DNA of 64,000 nt from Dermatobacter hominis (GCF_020715685.1 NZ_CP085840.1:2480001-2544000), one strand, 5' to 3'; shown: positions 48,387 to 58,359, numbered from the stretch's first letter. The notes: a model not told the origin generated them from the sequence alone. A program made the numbers and translations.

Positions 48387-49817
48387 TCAGAGGTAGCCGG
48401 GGGCGTGCAGCGGCCAGGGCCGCTCGACCTCGAGCAGCCGGGCGAACCGCAGGGGCACCTCGTCGAAGTGCCGCCGCCCCATGACCTGCAGGCCGATCGG
48501 GAGGCCGTCGCTGCTCAGGCCGGCCGGGACCGAGACGGCCGGGTTCCAGCAGAGGTTGGCGAGCATCGTGAACGGGACGCTCATCGCGGGGTTCACGTCG
48601 ACGCCGCCGATCTGCGCGGGCGACGGACCCTTCGCCGGGAACGCCGGCACGGCGGTCGTCGGCGTCATCAGGACGTCGATCTCGCTGAACAGCGTCGCCA
48701 TGTCCTGCTGGAGCTGGAGGCGGCGGCGGTAGCCGTTGACGAGCGTGCGCAACGGGCGGTCGTAGGTGGCCTCGAGCGCCATCCGCACGAACGGCGTGAG
48801 GTCGTCGGCGCGCTCCGGCCAGTGCTCGTGCTCCTGGATGCCCAGCCACAGCGACATCGCGCCCGCCGACAGCCAGGTCGCGACCGGGTCGGTGAGGTGG
48901 ACGTCCACGTCGATCAGATCCACCCCGGCCGCCCGGGCCGCGTCGAGCGCGGCGGCGTGGGAGATCTCCTCGACCTCGGGGTCGACGGGCGCGAAGCCGA
49001 GCGTCGAGGACCACCCGACCTTGAGCCCGGACACGTCGAGCGTCTCGATCGCGTCCTCGTAGCGCATGGTCGGCGGCGGCAGCGACAGGCGGTCGGTGTC
49101 GTGGGGGCCGGCGGTGATGTCGAGGTGGCGGGCGCTGTCGGCCACGGTCGTGGTCAGCGCGCCGTAGCAGGCGGTCTCGGACGGGTCCTCGTCGGGGTGA
49201 GGGATGCGACCGTGGCTCGGCTTGAGCCCGACGAGCCCGGAGAAGCCGGCCGGGATGCGGGTGGAGCCCCCGCCGTCGGACGCCGTGCCGAACGGGATCA
49301 ACCCGGCCGCCACGGCCGCGGCGGTACCGCCGCTCGACCCGCCGGGCGTTCGCTCGGTGTCCCACGGGTTCCGCGTGGCGCCCCACGCCTTCGTGTACGT
49401 GTACTGGATCGTCCCGAACTCGGGGGCGGCGGTCTTGCCGATCGGGATCGCGCCCGCGGCGCGCAGCCGGGCCACGTGCTCGGAGTCGGCGGGCATCGGC
49501 GGGCCGCCCTTGTACAGCAGCGACCCGTGGCTGGTGGGCATGCCCTGGCAGTCCTCGAGGTCCTTCACGCCGAACGGCACGCCGGCGAGCGGGCCGAGCA
49601 GGTCCGCCTCGCCGGCGGCGACGCGCTCGTCGACGGCCTCGGCGGCCCGGCGGGCACCGTCCGGGTCGAGGTGCACGAACGAGTTCAGCGCCTCGTCGTG
49701 CGCCGCGATGCGGGCGAGGCACTCCTCGACCAGCTCAAGCGACGACTGCCGCCCCTCCCTGATGGCGTCGGCGGCCTCGACCACCGACGGCATGGGTTGG
49801 CCCTGCAGGCTGGTCAC
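48387..49817 (-). CDS. Amidase signature family enzyme
   Basis: 476 residues with the Ser-cisSer-Lys triad: Lys in GVPFGVKDLED, the Gly/Ser loop TPGGSSGGTAAAVA and nucleophile region GTASDGGGSTRIPAGFSGLVGLKPS. Hydrolyses an amide; it is not GatA, as no gatB/gatC is near. The GTG start overlaps the nitroreductase stop (GTGA); an ATG eight codons later is possible. Confidence 0.9.
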   Translation of the reverse strand: MTSLQGQPMPSVVEAADAIREGRQSSLELVEECLARIAAHDEALNSFVHLDPDGARRAAEAVDERVAAGEADLLGPLAGVPFGVKDLEDCQGMPTSHGSLLYKGGPPMPADSEHVARLRAAGAIPIGKTAAPEFGTIQYTYTKAWGATRNPWDTERTPGGSSGGTAAAVAAGLIPFGTASDGGGSTRIPAGFSGLVGLKPSHGRIPHPDEDPSETACYGALTTTVADSARHLDITAGPHDTDRLSLPPPTMRYEDAIETLDVSGLKVGWSSTLGFAPVDPEVEEISHAAALDAARAAGVDLIDVDVHLTDPVATWLSAGAMSLWLGIQEHEHWPERADDLTPFVRMALEATYDRPLRTLVNGYRRRLQLQQDMATLFSEIDVLMTPTTAVPAFPAKGPSPAQIGGVDVNPAMSVPFTMLANLCWNPAVSVPAGLSSDGLPIGLQVMGRRHFDEVPLRFARLLEVERPWPLHAPGYL

Positions 49818-50566
49818 GCGCGCACCTCCGGTTCGGGGGATCGGTCGTCGTCGGGCCGGCCGATGGAGCGACCGCGCCAGGGTCGGGTGCCGAAGCGGTC
49901 GAGGTGCACCACGTCACCGACCGGCTTCCGGGTCGTCGGCCCGTAGCGGCCTCGCGGCCACCCCAGCGGCACCATGCACACCGGCTGCACCGTCATCGGG
50001 AGGCCGAGCGTCCGCCGCGACAGCGTCACGCTCCAGAGCGGCAGCGTGATCAGCGACGCCCCGAGGCCCATGGCCCGCGCCGCCAGCAGGAGGTTCTGCA
50101 CGCTCGGGTAGATCGAGCCGTAGTGGCTGCTCGCGGCGAGTGCGGGGACGGGAGCGAACCGCTGCACGCCCTCGAGGCAGGCGACCACGACGACGGGGAT
50201 CTCCTCGAAGTGCTCGACCTGCCACGCGACCGCGCCGAGCACGCGCTGCATGGCCGGGTCGTCCTTCACGACCCGCTCGCCGAGCCCGCCGTAGAGCCTC
50301 CACGCCTGGCGGTACCGCTGGGCGAAGGTGGCGAGCAGCTCGCGGTCCTTGACGACGACGAACTGCCAGTTCTGGCCGTTGGACCCGGTGGGCGCCTTCA
50401 GCCCGAGCTCTATGCAGCGCAGCACGATGTCGTCGTCGACCGGGTCGGGGAGGACCTTGCGCACCGCCCGCTGGGTCTCCATCGCCTCGACGAGCGGCAT
50501 CTCGAGGCGGGCGGCCACGGCGCCGTACGTGCGGTCGCCCTCGGGTGCCCGTTCGTTCGTCGTCAT
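49814..50566 (-). CDS. Nitroreductase family FMN oxidoreductase
   Basis: 250 residues. ETQRAVRKVLPDPVDDDIV, APTGSNGQNWQFVVVKD and SIYPSVQNLLLAARAMGLGASL are classical nitroreductase/FMN-binding blocks. ATG 50566 gives the family length. Translationally coupled to the downstream amidase, implying a joint role in degrading or modifying a nitrogen compound, though the substrate is unknown. Confidence 0.9.
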   Translation of the reverse strand: MTTNERAPEGDRTYGAVAARLEMPLVEAMETQRAVRKVLPDPVDDDIVLRCIELGLKAPTGSNGQNWQFVVVKDRELLATFAQRYRQAWRLYGGLGERVVKDDPAMQRVLGAVAWQVEHFEEIPVVVVACLEGVQRFAPVPALAASSHYGSIYPSVQNLLLAARAMGLGASLITLPLWSVTLSRRTLGLPMTVQPVCMVPLGWPRGRYGPTTRKPVGDVVHLDRFGTRPWRGRSIGRPDDDRSPEPEVRA

Positions 50567-50684
50567 GCGCCCCCGTCCCTCCGTCGCCGGCCGGCCGGGC
50601 CCGGTCGCTCCGTCGCGGAACCGCAGCGTAGGTGGTCGCCCGGGCGGGTGACGCCTCCGTGCCGGCCGGTGGCAAGCTGGGCAC

Positions 50685-52145
50685 TTGCGACTCCCCCTCC
50701 CGCGCCGGTCCGGCCTGCCGCTCCCGGCGCTGCCGATCCCGCGGCTCCCACGCCCGTCCCTGCCGGGACCGCCGCGGCTGCCGCGGTGGGACGAGACGCT
50801 CGACCGGGCCAGCCGGTGGGCCGACGAGGCCGACCACGTCCGCTCGCTCGGCGCCGAACCCCGACCCGGTCCGCCGCCTGCGGGGCTGACCGCGTCGTCG
50901 TGGGCGCTCGCCAAGGCCACGTTCACGGTGCTCGGCGCGCCGCTCAGCATCCCGGCGATGGCCGTCGCCAGCCGGAGGGCGCAGCGGGTCGCGCTCGAGC
51001 GGATCGCGCTGTTCGACGACCACCTGCGGGCGCTGGCCGAGGGACGCGACACGCCGCTGCCCGCGCCGCGCCGCCGGCGTCTGGCGTCGGACCGCCGGAT
51101 CGTCATCACGTCGGACCTCCACCGGTGCATCCCCGGCCGGCTCGACTGGCCGGCGCGCCAGCGGACCAAGGAGCTCACCCTGCGCGTGCTCACCCGGTAC
51201 GCGGCCGAGGGCTGGGACCTCCTCGAGAACGGCGACGTCGAGGACTTCTGGATGGTCGGCGGCTCGACCTGGGGGGCGGTGTACGACGTCGCCCGGATCA
51301 CCGGCGGCGTGGGTGGCCGCGCCGCCGACGTGCCCCGCCGCGAGCTGCTCACCGAGCACCTCGACCGCATCGTCGCCAACAACGCCGCGACCTACCGGCT
51401 GCTGCGCGAGGGCTTCTCCGCAGAGGGCCGCTACCACCGCACGATGGGCAACCACGACGACGTGTACGCCGACGAGCACCTGGTCGACCACCTCCGGTCC
51501 CACCTGCCCGGCACCGACGTCGCCGACACCGTCCTGCTGACCCGGCCCGAGAGCCTGGCGGCGCCGGAGGGTCCCGACGCCGACGGCCTCGCCGGCGTGG
51601 ACGCGTTCGTGGCCCACGGCCACCTCACCGACGCGTGGAACGGCCCGGGCACCGCCTTCCTCGGCCAGGCGATCACGTGGCTGGCCACGGCGTTCGACGA
51701 CATCCCTGGGCTCGGCGACTCCGTCGACGGCCTCCCCGACGAGGAGGGCCTCGGTCGGCTGCTGACCGGGCGGGGCCGGAACCGCCTCATCACCCTCGAC
51801 CCGCGCTTCGGCGGCAACCGGCGGTTCGACTCGCTCGACGAGCAGCGCCTGTTCGCCCACCTCGACGCGGTCGCCGCCGAGGGCGGGGCGCCCGACGGGG
51901 GCTGGCCGTGGCTCGTGTTCGGCCACACGCACCTGCCGATGCTGCGACCGGTCGACGCCGCCGGGCACCCCGTCCGGTACGCCAACTCGGGGACCGGGCT
52001 GCTCGAGCGGGCGATCAGCGTGGTCGAGTGGGATCCGGTGGAGCGCGAACCGCACCTGATCGTGTGGACCGACGAGCCCGACGGCCCGCGCCGCGTCGAG
52101 CTCGTCCCCGACGGCCGGCACCTCGCGGTCGCCGATCGCGCCTGA
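50685..52145 (+). CDS. Calcineurin-like metallophosphoesterase
   Basis: 486 residues starting at a TTG (50685). The Pro/Arg-rich N-terminal 35 residues are followed by a helical region, then the five metallophosphoesterase motifs: TSDLHRC (D-x-H), ENGDVEDFW (GD-x2-D), MGNHDDVY, AHGHLTDAW and FGHTHLP. A dinuclear metal site is therefore intact. Substrate unknown. Divergent from the nitroreductase gene. Confidence 0.88.
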   Translation: MRLPLPRRSGLPLPALPIPRLPRPSLPGPPRLPRWDETLDRASRWADEADHVRSLGAEPRPGPPPAGLTASSWALAKATFTVLGAPLSIPAMAVASRRAQRVALERIALFDDHLRALAEGRDTPLPAPRRRRLASDRRIVITSDLHRCIPGRLDWPARQRTKELTLRVLTRYAAEGWDLLENGDVEDFWMVGGSTWGAVYDVARITGGVGGRAADVPRRELLTEHLDRIVANNAATYRLLREGFSAEGRYHRTMGNHDDVYADEHLVDHLRSHLPGTDVADTVLLTRPESLAAPEGPDADGLAGVDAFVAHGHLTDAWNGPGTAFLGQAITWLATAFDDIPGLGDSVDGLPDEEGLGRLLTGRGRNRLITLDPRFGGNRRFDSLDEQRLFAHLDAVAAEGGAPDGGWPWLVFGHTHLPMLRPVDAAGHPVRYANSGTGLLERAISVVEWDPVEREPHLIVWTDEPDGPRRVELVPDGRHLAVADRA

Positions 52146-52284
52146 TCCGGACGCGGTCCGTGACCGGTGGCGCGCCGGACGCGCCGACGGGAGCCGAGAG
52201 GGTGCGAGCGGGCGGTCGAGCTGGGTGGTTCTGCCCTGCGATCCGGTTTCCGCATGGGCCATCCGGTCGGTACCTTCCGTTCTG

Positions 52285-53373
52285 ATGCAGCTGGGGAGCG
52301 ATCACCGGACGGACGGGACCGACACCCACGGTGCGGAGGCGACGTCCACGGCGCCGTCCGGGACCGAGGTCGCTCCGGGTCCGGCGCGACCCGAGGTCGA
52401 GGTCCTGCGACACGATCCCCTCCCCCGCCGGCTCGCCGTCCGCTGGCGCCGCGCCGGCGACGCCGAGGGCCGCCGGTCCGAGTGGCACCCGCTGCGGGCC
52501 GCGCTGCTGGTCGCCGTCGTCGCCGCGCTCACCTGGTGGCTCCCCGGCGCCGCCGTGTTCCTCGGCATCCTCGTCGCGCTGATCCTCGTCCACGAGGTCG
52601 GCCACCTCGTGGTGGCGCGCCGGTGCGGCATGCGCCCCACCGAGTACTTCCTCGGCTTCGGCCCGACCGTGTGGAGCCGGACGTCGCGTTCCGGGCTCCG
52701 GTGGGGCGTGAAGGCCGTCATCCTCGGCGGCTACGTCAAGATCCCGGGGATGGGCCCCTCCGAGGAGGTCGAGGCCTCGCTCGAGCCCTACACCTACCGG
52801 GCGGCGACCCGGCCCCGGCGCCTGGCCGTGATCCTCGCCGGCGTCGGCGTGAACTTCCTCGTCGCGCTGCTGCTGTTCTGGACCTACGCGATGTGGGCGC
52901 CCGACATCGACGTCGGCCCGGTCCGCGCCGCGACCGGGTCCGGCTCCCTCATGTGGGAGGTCTCTCGGGACACCGTCACGAGCCTCGGCGACCTCGTGAC
53001 CGGCGCCGCCGACTACAGCCGCTCGGTGGCCGACGGCGAGGTGCCCGAGCAGCGCATGGTGAGCGCCGTCGGCGGGGCCCAGCTGACCGACGGCCTGCTC
53101 GACCAGCACCCGAGCCGGCTGCTGCTCCTCGCCGGCCTGTTCTCGACGAGCATCGCGGTGTTCAACCTGCTGCCGCTGCTGCCGCTCGACGGCGGCCACG
53201 CGGCGATCGTCGTGACAGAAGGCGCGATCGCGACGGTCCGTCGGCGACCCCGCTACCGCCTGGACCCGAACCGGTTCCGGGTCGCGGCCGCCGTCGTCGT
53301 CGTGGCGCTGCTCGCGCTCGGCGCGACCAGCATGTACGTCGACGTGCTGCACCCCCTCAGCGCTGCGGGCTGA
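52285..53373 (+). CDS. M50 family site-2 protease-like membrane metallopeptidase
   Basis: 362 residues. The zinc motif HEVGH lies in a membrane helix (ILVALILVHEVGHLVVARRC), with a second ligand in NLLPLLPLDGGHAA. GYVKIPGMGP is the RseP/SpoIVFB-type loop. The central PDZ is reduced compared with RseP. It would cleave membrane-embedded substrates such as anti-sigma factors; the anti-sigma at 46.5 kb is an obvious but untested candidate. ATG 52285 is chosen; the upstream frame is not convincing. Confidence 0.87.
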   Translation: MQLGSDHRTDGTDTHGAEATSTAPSGTEVAPGPARPEVEVLRHDPLPRRLAVRWRRAGDAEGRRSEWHPLRAALLVAVVAALTWWLPGAAVFLGILVALILVHEVGHLVVARRCGMRPTEYFLGFGPTVWSRTSRSGLRWGVKAVILGGYVKIPGMGPSEEVEASLEPYTYRAATRPRRLAVILAGVGVNFLVALLLFWTYAMWAPDIDVGPVRAATGSGSLMWEVSRDTVTSLGDLVTGAADYSRSVADGEVPEQRMVSAVGGAQLTDGLLDQHPSRLLLLAGLFSTSIAVFNLLPLLPLDGGHAAIVVTEGAIATVRRRPRYRLDPNRFRVAAAVVVVALLALGATSMYVDVLHPLSAAG

Positions 53374-53670
53374 GCACCGGCCCAGCCCGGAACGGGTCGG
53401 ACCGGGCCCGACCTGGTACCGTGGTCGTCACGCCACACGTCAGGCCCCGCCACAGCGAGCGGGCGCCGACCCTCCCAACGGCCCGGTCCCAGGACCTGGC
53501 TCCAGGGCCGAGGGGTCCCGCAGGACCGTGAGCGTTCGCCGGTCGCAGGTGTCGTGACGCCAACTGCATACGGGCGAGACACCACCTGAGACCCCCCATC
53601 GCACCCCGCCGAGCGCGGCGCGTGCCCCGATGCGCCCGCACGTCACGCGGGCACCAGAACAGGAACGACA
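53374..53670 (+). other. 297-bp leader region of the DEAD-box helicase
   Basis: No gene is visible. A possible -10 TACCGT lies at 53417-53422. Between about 53549 and 53587 GGTGTC and GACACC enclose complementary GCC/GGC segments, giving a possible stem-loop. Such long leaders are common in cold-inducible helicase genes. Confidence 0.4.
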
Positions 53671-55368
53671 GTGAACACCACCTTCGCCGACCTCGGCGTG
53701 CCCGCACCGATGGTCGCCTCGCTCGCCGAGCGCGGCATCGACGCCCCCTTCCCGATCCAGTCCCTCACCCTCGCCGACACACTCGCCGGGCGCGACGTGT
53801 CGGGCAAGGCCCCGACCGGCTCGGGCAAGACCCTGGCCTTCGGCATCCCGCTCGTCATGGGCTGCCCCCGCGCCGAGGCCCGGCGGCCGCGCCGCCTCGT
53901 GCTCGTCCCCACGCGGGAGCTGGCCACCCAGGTGGCCGACGAGCTCCAGCTGCTCGCCGGGCGCAAGGGCCCGCGGGTCGCCGCCTTCTTCGGCGGCGTG
54001 CCGATCCCCCGCAACCAGAAGGCGCTCGAGCGCGGTGTCGACATCGCCGTCGCGTGCCCGGGCCGGCTCGCCGACCTGATCCAGCAGCGCATGGTCCGGC
54101 TCGACGACGTCGAGGTCGTCGTGCTCGACGAGGCCGACCGCATGGCCGACATGGGGTTCCTGCCCCAGGTCCGCAAGCTGCTCGACCTGTGCCGCGACGA
54201 CCGCCAGACCGTGCTGTTCTCCGCCACGCTCGACGGCGACATCGACGTGCTGGTCCGCAACTACCAGCACGATCCGGTCCTGCACGAGCTCGAGGTGCCC
54301 GAGGAGGAGCTGCCCGACCTGGAGCACCACTTCTGGTCGGTCGACCGCACCCAGCGCGTCGCGACCGCGGCGCAGGTCGTCGACCGGATGGGCCCGACCG
54401 TCGTGTTCTGCCGCACCAAGCGGGGCGCGGAGCGCGTGGCCAAGCAGCTCACCTCGGCCGGCGTGACCGCCGCCGCCATCCACGGCGACCGCTCCCAGAA
54501 CCAGCGCGACCGCGCGCTCGAGGACTTCCGCGCCGGCCGGGCCGCCGCGCTCGTCGCCACCGACGTGGCGGCGCGGGGCATCCACGTCGACGACGTGGCC
54601 GCGGTCATCCACTTCGATCCGCCCGAGGACCCCAAGGACTACGTGCACCGCTCCGGCCGCACGGCCCGGGCCGGGGCCCGCGGCGTGGTCGTGAGCCTGA
54701 TCATCCCCGAGAAGGCCTCCATGGTGAAGGGCCTGCAGAAGGCCCTCGACCTCCCGCGCGGCCTGACCGCGGTCGACCTCGCCTCGCTGGGCGAGCCGGC
54801 GCCGCGCGCCGACCGGCCCGCCGCGTCGCCGCCGCCCGATCGCCGCTCGCGGCGCGAGGCGACCCGCGGCCACGACGACGGCGAGGGCTCACCCCGCCGG
54901 GAGAAGGCACGCAACGACCAGCGCGGATCGCGCGCCGGTGCGCGCCGCTCGGGCGGCGACGCCCGCACCCGGGACGAGCGCCCGCGGCGCGAGCGCGACG
55001 GCGAACGCCGGACCAGCGCCCGCCGGGACGAGAGCCGTCGCGGCGCCCCTCGCGATGGCGAGCGCCGCGACGAGCGGACCGACGAGCGCGAGCGCGCCGC
55101 CCGGGGCCGCGCCGACGGGCGTCGGTCCGACGGCCGGCGGTCCGACGGGCGTCGCCCCGAGGAGCGGGACCGCGACGAGGCCGCCGACTCCCCGCGCCGT
55201 CGCCGCCACCGGCGCAACCACGCCAAGGACGGTCGCCGCGCCGGCGGCGCGGCCGACGGCAACGGCCGGTCGGACCGCAGCGGTGCCCGGCAGGGCGGCG
55301 GCTCGTCGCCGGCCGGCGGTCGACCCGGTGGGTCGACCCGCGCCAGCTCCCGCGGCCCTCGCCGCTGA
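53671..55368 (+). CDS. DEAD-box RNA helicase with Arg-rich tail
   Basis: 565 residues. Helicase motifs: Q-motif PFPIQSLTL, I APTGSGKT, Ia PTRELA, II DEAD, III SAT, IV VVFCRTK, V VATDVAARGIHV, VI HRSGRTARAG. Residues about 390-565 are an extended Arg/Asp/Gly-rich low-complexity tail with RSDGRR repeats, typical of RNA-binding CsdA/RhlE tails in actinobacteria. The start is GTG with AGGAAC upstream. The stop codon opens a 28-bp tandem array. Confidence 0.93.
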   Translation: MNTTFADLGVPAPMVASLAERGIDAPFPIQSLTLADTLAGRDVSGKAPTGSGKTLAFGIPLVMGCPRAEARRPRRLVLVPTRELATQVADELQLLAGRKGPRVAAFFGGVPIPRNQKALERGVDIAVACPGRLADLIQQRMVRLDDVEVVVLDEADRMADMGFLPQVRKLLDLCRDDRQTVLFSATLDGDIDVLVRNYQHDPVLHELEVPEEELPDLEHHFWSVDRTQRVATAAQVVDRMGPTVVFCRTKRGAERVAKQLTSAGVTAAAIHGDRSQNQRDRALEDFRAGRAAALVATDVAARGIHVDDVAAVIHFDPPEDPKDYVHRSGRTARAGARGVVVSLIIPEKASMVKGLQKALDLPRGLTAVDLASLGEPAPRADRPAASPPPDRRSRREATRGHDDGEGSPRREKARNDQRGSRAGARRSGGDARTRDERPRRERDGERRTSARRDESRRGAPRDGERRDERTDERERAARGRADGRRSDGRRSDGRRPEERDRDEAADSPRRRRHRRNHAKDGRRAGGAADGNGRSDRSGARQGGGSSPAGGRPGGSTRASSRGPRR

Positions 55369-55499
55369 GGCCAGGCCTCCGCTCCCGGCCGCTGAGGCCA
55401 GATCTCCCACTCCCGGCCGCTGAGGCCAGATCTCCCGCTCCCAGCCGCAGAGGCCAGATCTCCCGCTCCCGGCCGCAGAGGCCAGATCTCCCGCTCAGC
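55361..55499. repeat. 28-bp tandem array between two stop codons
   Basis: Five units of GCCGCTGAGGCCAGATCTCC... start at 55361, 55388, 55416, 55444 and 55472. The first contains the helicase TGA; the last runs into the TGA of dut on the opposite strand. The last two units have CGCAGAG for CGCTGAG. No spacers. Confidence 0.9.
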
Positions 55500-55932
55500 G
55501 GCCGGTGTGGCCGAAGCCGCCCTCGCCGCGGTCGGTGGCGTCGAGCTCGTCGACCTCGAGGAAGCGGACGTGCTCGACGGCCTGCACCACGAGCTGCGCG
55601 ACCCGCTCGCCGCGTGTCACCGTGAACGCCTCGGTCGGGTCCGTGTTGACCAGCAGGACCTTCAGCTCGCCGCGGTAGTCGGCGTCGATCAGCCCCGGCG
55701 TGTTCAGCACGGTGACGCCGTGCTTGAGCGCCAGGCCGCTGCGGGGCTGGATGAACCCCGCGTACCCGCGGGGGATGGCCACGGCGATGCCCGTCGGAAC
55801 GAGGCCGCGCCCCCCACCAGGGGCCAGCACCACGTCCTCCGCCGCCACCAGGTCGACACCGGCGTCGCCGGGCTTGGCGTAGCGCGGCAGCTCCAGGTCG
55901 GGATCGAGTCGGACGACGGGCACCTCCAGCAC
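55495..55932 (-). CDS. dut: Deoxyuridine 5'-triphosphate nucleotidohydrolase
   Basis: 145 residues, trimeric dUTPase size; hydrolyses dUTP to dUMP and PPi. All five motifs are present: [43 protein letters not shown] and the C-terminal [11 protein letters not shown]. The start GTG 55932 places [14 protein letters not shown] at the N-terminus; GTG 55923 is also possible. Convergent with the helicase gene. Confidence 0.95.
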   Translation of the reverse strand: MLEVPVVRLDPDLELPRYAKPGDAGVDLVAAEDVVLAPGGGRGLVPTGIAVAIPRGYAGFIQPRSGLALKHGVTVLNTPGLIDADYRGELKVLLVNTDPTEAFTVTRGERVAQLVVQAVEHVRFLEVDELDATDRGEGGFGHTGR

Positions 55933-56016
55933 GGCGGCGACGATACCGGGTCCCGTCCGGCCCACCGGCCGGACCCCAGGTGGGTCGGACGAGCAGGGCC
56001 CCCGTAGGGTGGGACG

Positions 56017-56640
56017 GTGCTCGTCTGGATGGACCTGGAGATGACCGGCCTGGACCCGGCCACGAACGTGATCGTCGAGATCGCCACGCTCATCACCGAC
56101 GACGACCTCAACATCGTCGCCGAGGGCCCCGACCTGGTGGTCCGCACCAGCGAGGAGGAGCTGGCGAAGATGGACGCCGTCGTCGTCGACATGCACACCC
56201 GCAGCGGCCTCCTCGACGCGATCCGGTCCTCGGAGATCACGCTCGACGAGGCCGGCGCCGCCACGCTCGAGTTCATCCGCCAGCACGTCCCCGAGCCCCG
56301 GACCGTGCCCCTCTGCGGGAACTCGATCGGGATGGACCGCCGCTTCCTCGCCGTCCACCTGCCCGAGATCGAGGAGCACCTCCACTACCGGTCGATCGAC
56401 GTGTCGACGATCAAGGAGCTGGCCCGGCGCTGGTACCCCGGCTCGCTCGACGGCCTCTCGAAGAAGTCGTCGGCCCACCGGGCGATGGACGACATCAAGG
56501 AGTCGGTCGCAGAGCTCGTCTACTGGCGGGGCAAGGTGTTCGTCCCCGTCGCCGAGGGCGCGCCAGCAGGGGCCGACCCCGCAGAGGTCCACCCGGCGGG
56601 GGTCGAACCGGCTGCCGACGGCGCGCCGGCGGGCGGCTGA
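56017..56640 (+). CDS. orn: Oligoribonuclease
   Basis: 207 residues. DEDDh 3'-5' exonuclease that degrades 2-5-nt RNAs, including pGpG. Motifs: [10 protein letters not shown], the VCGNS-like [14 protein letters not shown], the [17 protein letters not shown] block and [13 protein letters not shown] 30-residue Pro/Ala tail is extra. GTG start. Stop overlaps the next ATG (TGATG). As c-di-GMP turnover ends in pGpG, this links functionally with RsiG, though that is inference. Confidence 0.95.
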   Translation: MLVWMDLEMTGLDPATNVIVEIATLITDDDLNIVAEGPDLVVRTSEEELAKMDAVVVDMHTRSGLLDAIRSSEITLDEAGAATLEFIRQHVPEPRTVPLCGNSIGMDRRFLAVHLPEIEEHLHYRSIDVSTIKELARRWYPGSLDGLSKKSSAHRAMDDIKESVAELVYWRGKVFVPVAEGAPAGADPAEVHPAGVEPAADGAPAGG

Positions 56641-57818
56641 TGGCGAACGGCACCGCAGGGGACGGCTCGGGAGCGCCGGTCGTGCGCCAGGAGCGGCTCC
56701 CCGCCCGCGACGAGGTCGACGAGGTCGCCCCGGGGATCGCCCGCATCCAGCTGCCGATCATGATCCCGGGTCTCGGGCACGTGAACTGCTACGTCCTCGA
56801 GGACGAGCGGGGCGTGGCGCTCGTCGACCCCGGCATGCCCGACCCGATGACCAACGAGGTGCTCGTGGAGCGCCTCCGGTCGATCGGCGTCCCACCCGAG
56901 CGGGTGCACACGGTGCTCGTCACGCACTCGCACCCCGACCACTTCGGCGGCGCCGGCCGCCTCCGCGTCGAGCACGGCGCCGAGGTCGTCGCCCACCGGC
57001 ACTTCCACACGCCCTTCGACGCCCGTCCCGACGACGACCTCGAGGAGCTCGAGGCCGCGACCGACGGGATCACCGACGGATCGGCGCCCGACGACCTCGA
57101 TCCCGACCACCGCCGACCCGGGCGGAACGAGCGGCTGGCGAGCGTCCTGTTCGGCGACGGGCCGCTGCCCGAGGTCCCGCCCGAGGCGACGCCGTGGGGC
57201 GAGGAGGGCTTCCGCCCCGGGGCCGGCGAGCTCGAGGCCATGCGGGCCTGGGACGACCTGTCGAAGCAGGGCCTGCTGCAGCTCGACCCGACCGTGCGGG
57301 TCGACGACCTCGACGTGATCCGACTCGGCCGGCGGGAGTGGCAGGTCATCCACACGCCCGGCCACACCGGCGACCACATCTGCCTGCTCGACCCGGCCGA
57401 CGGCACCTTCCTGTCGGGCGACCACGTGCTCCCGACGATCACGCCGCACATCTCGGGCATGACGGCGAGCGACGACTCGCTGGCGGAGTTCGTCGCCGCG
57501 CTGCAGCGCGTCGCCGCGCTCCCCGGCGTGACGAACGTGCTGCCGGCGCACGGGCTGCCCTTCGACGACCTCGCCGCACGCGTCGACGACATCATCGGCC
57601 ACCACGTCGAGCGGCTGGCCCAGATCGAGCGGCTCGGCGAGGAGCTCGGCGACGCCACGGTCCGCCAGTACTCGCGTCGCCTGTTCCAGGAGCGGTCCTG
57701 GGGACCGATGGCCGAGTCCGAGACCTACGCGCACCTGGAACACCTCCGCGTGCAGGGGCGGATGGCGACCCGGACCGACGGCGACGGGCTCCTCCGCTTC
57801 CGACCCCTCCCCGCCTGA
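56640..57818 (+). CDS. MBL-fold metallo-hydrolase
   Basis: 392 residues. Metal motif [12 protein letters not shown], then [26 protein letters not shown] and LPAHG. A long insertion (about residues 135-215, Asp/Pro-rich) separates the metal motif from the second histidine. A C-terminal winged-helix-like segment resembles lactamase-B type 2 / LACTB2 proteins. Coupled to orn. Confidence 0.88.
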   Translation: MANGTAGDGSGAPVVRQERLPARDEVDEVAPGIARIQLPIMIPGLGHVNCYVLEDERGVALVDPGMPDPMTNEVLVERLRSIGVPPERVHTVLVTHSHPDHFGGAGRLRVEHGAEVVAHRHFHTPFDARPDDDLEELEAATDGITDGSAPDDLDPDHRRPGRNERLASVLFGDGPLPEVPPEATPWGEEGFRPGAGELEAMRAWDDLSKQGLLQLDPTVRVDDLDVIRLGRREWQVIHTPGHTGDHICLLDPADGTFLSGDHVLPTITPHISGMTASDDSLAEFVAALQRVAALPGVTNVLPAHGLPFDDLAARVDDIIGHHVERLAQIERLGEELGDATVRQYSRRLFQERSWGPMAESETYAHLEHLRVQGRMATRTDGDGLLRFRPLPA

Positions 57819-58024
57819 GCGAGCCCGCCTGACGCCGGCGGGTGGCGGGCGGCTGGCGGCTGGCGGCTGGCGGGCGGCGTGAGCGCGCCGGCAGCGGACC
57901 GTCGTCGGGAATTCGCGGTGTATTCGCTTGACCCACCCCGAGGCGGCGTGGTTCGCTCGTCGCACCCGCCGGTGCGCCTCGTCCTGCGACGAGACGTCCC
58001 GGCACACGGAACGAGAGCAGATCG

Positions 58025-58210
58025 ATGACCGAGATGACGACCCTCCACACGCAGGACGCCATGTGGCGATCCGGTGTGGTGCGTGCGCGTCTGCATCTCT
58101 GCTCGGCGGTCAACGCCTTCGGGATCGCCAACGTGTACGGCACCAAGCCGGGCGCCGAGGCCGCCATCCCGGCCACCGCCACCACCCGACGGGGAGCACC
58201 TCCGCACTGA
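58025..58210 (+). CDS. Leader ORF upstream of whiB7
   Basis: 61 residues, MTEMTTLHTQDAMWRSGVVR ... TATTRRGAPPH. The final codons (58182-58192) contain CCACCCGACGG, complementary to the 5' arm of the terminator that follows, so ribosome position would decide which hairpin forms. In mycobacteria whiB7 is preceded by translated leader ORFs and a terminator. The peptide itself is probably not the functional product. Confidence 0.6.
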   Translation: MTEMTTLHTQDAMWRSGVVRARLHLCSAVNAFGIANVYGTKPGAEAAIPATATTRRGAPPH

Positions 58211-58242
58211 CCGCACAGGTCGACAGCGCAGGGACTGGCTCC

Positions 58243-58285
58243 AGAGCCGCCGGGTGGATCTCCACCCGGCGGCTCTTCCGCTTTT
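58243..58285 (+). terminator. Intrinsic terminator in the whiB7 leader
   Basis: 16-bp arms (58243-58258 and 58261-58276, AGAGCCGCCGGGTGGA and complement) with a TC loop, followed by TCCGCTTTT. The 5' arm can alternatively pair with 58182-58192 at the end of the leader ORF (10 of 11 pairs). It sits between the leader ORF and whiB7 on the same strand, an attenuator arrangement. Confidence 0.8.
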
Positions 58286-58359
58286 CGGCCCTCCGACGTC
58301 GACCGCTCGACCCGCAGGACCGCCGCCACCGCCGCCGACCCCGACCCGCAGACCAGACC

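Noticed and set aside
48387-49817. gatA of the amidotransferase complex
   Set aside because: The amidase is coupled to a nitroreductase; gatB and gatC are not present and the substrate loop differs.
49904-52285. Very long open frames (793 and 782 codons) over the nitroreductase and phosphoesterase genes
   Set aside because: Arg/His/Gly-rich translations without any motif; they are antisense or frame shadows of genes with intact catalytic motifs.
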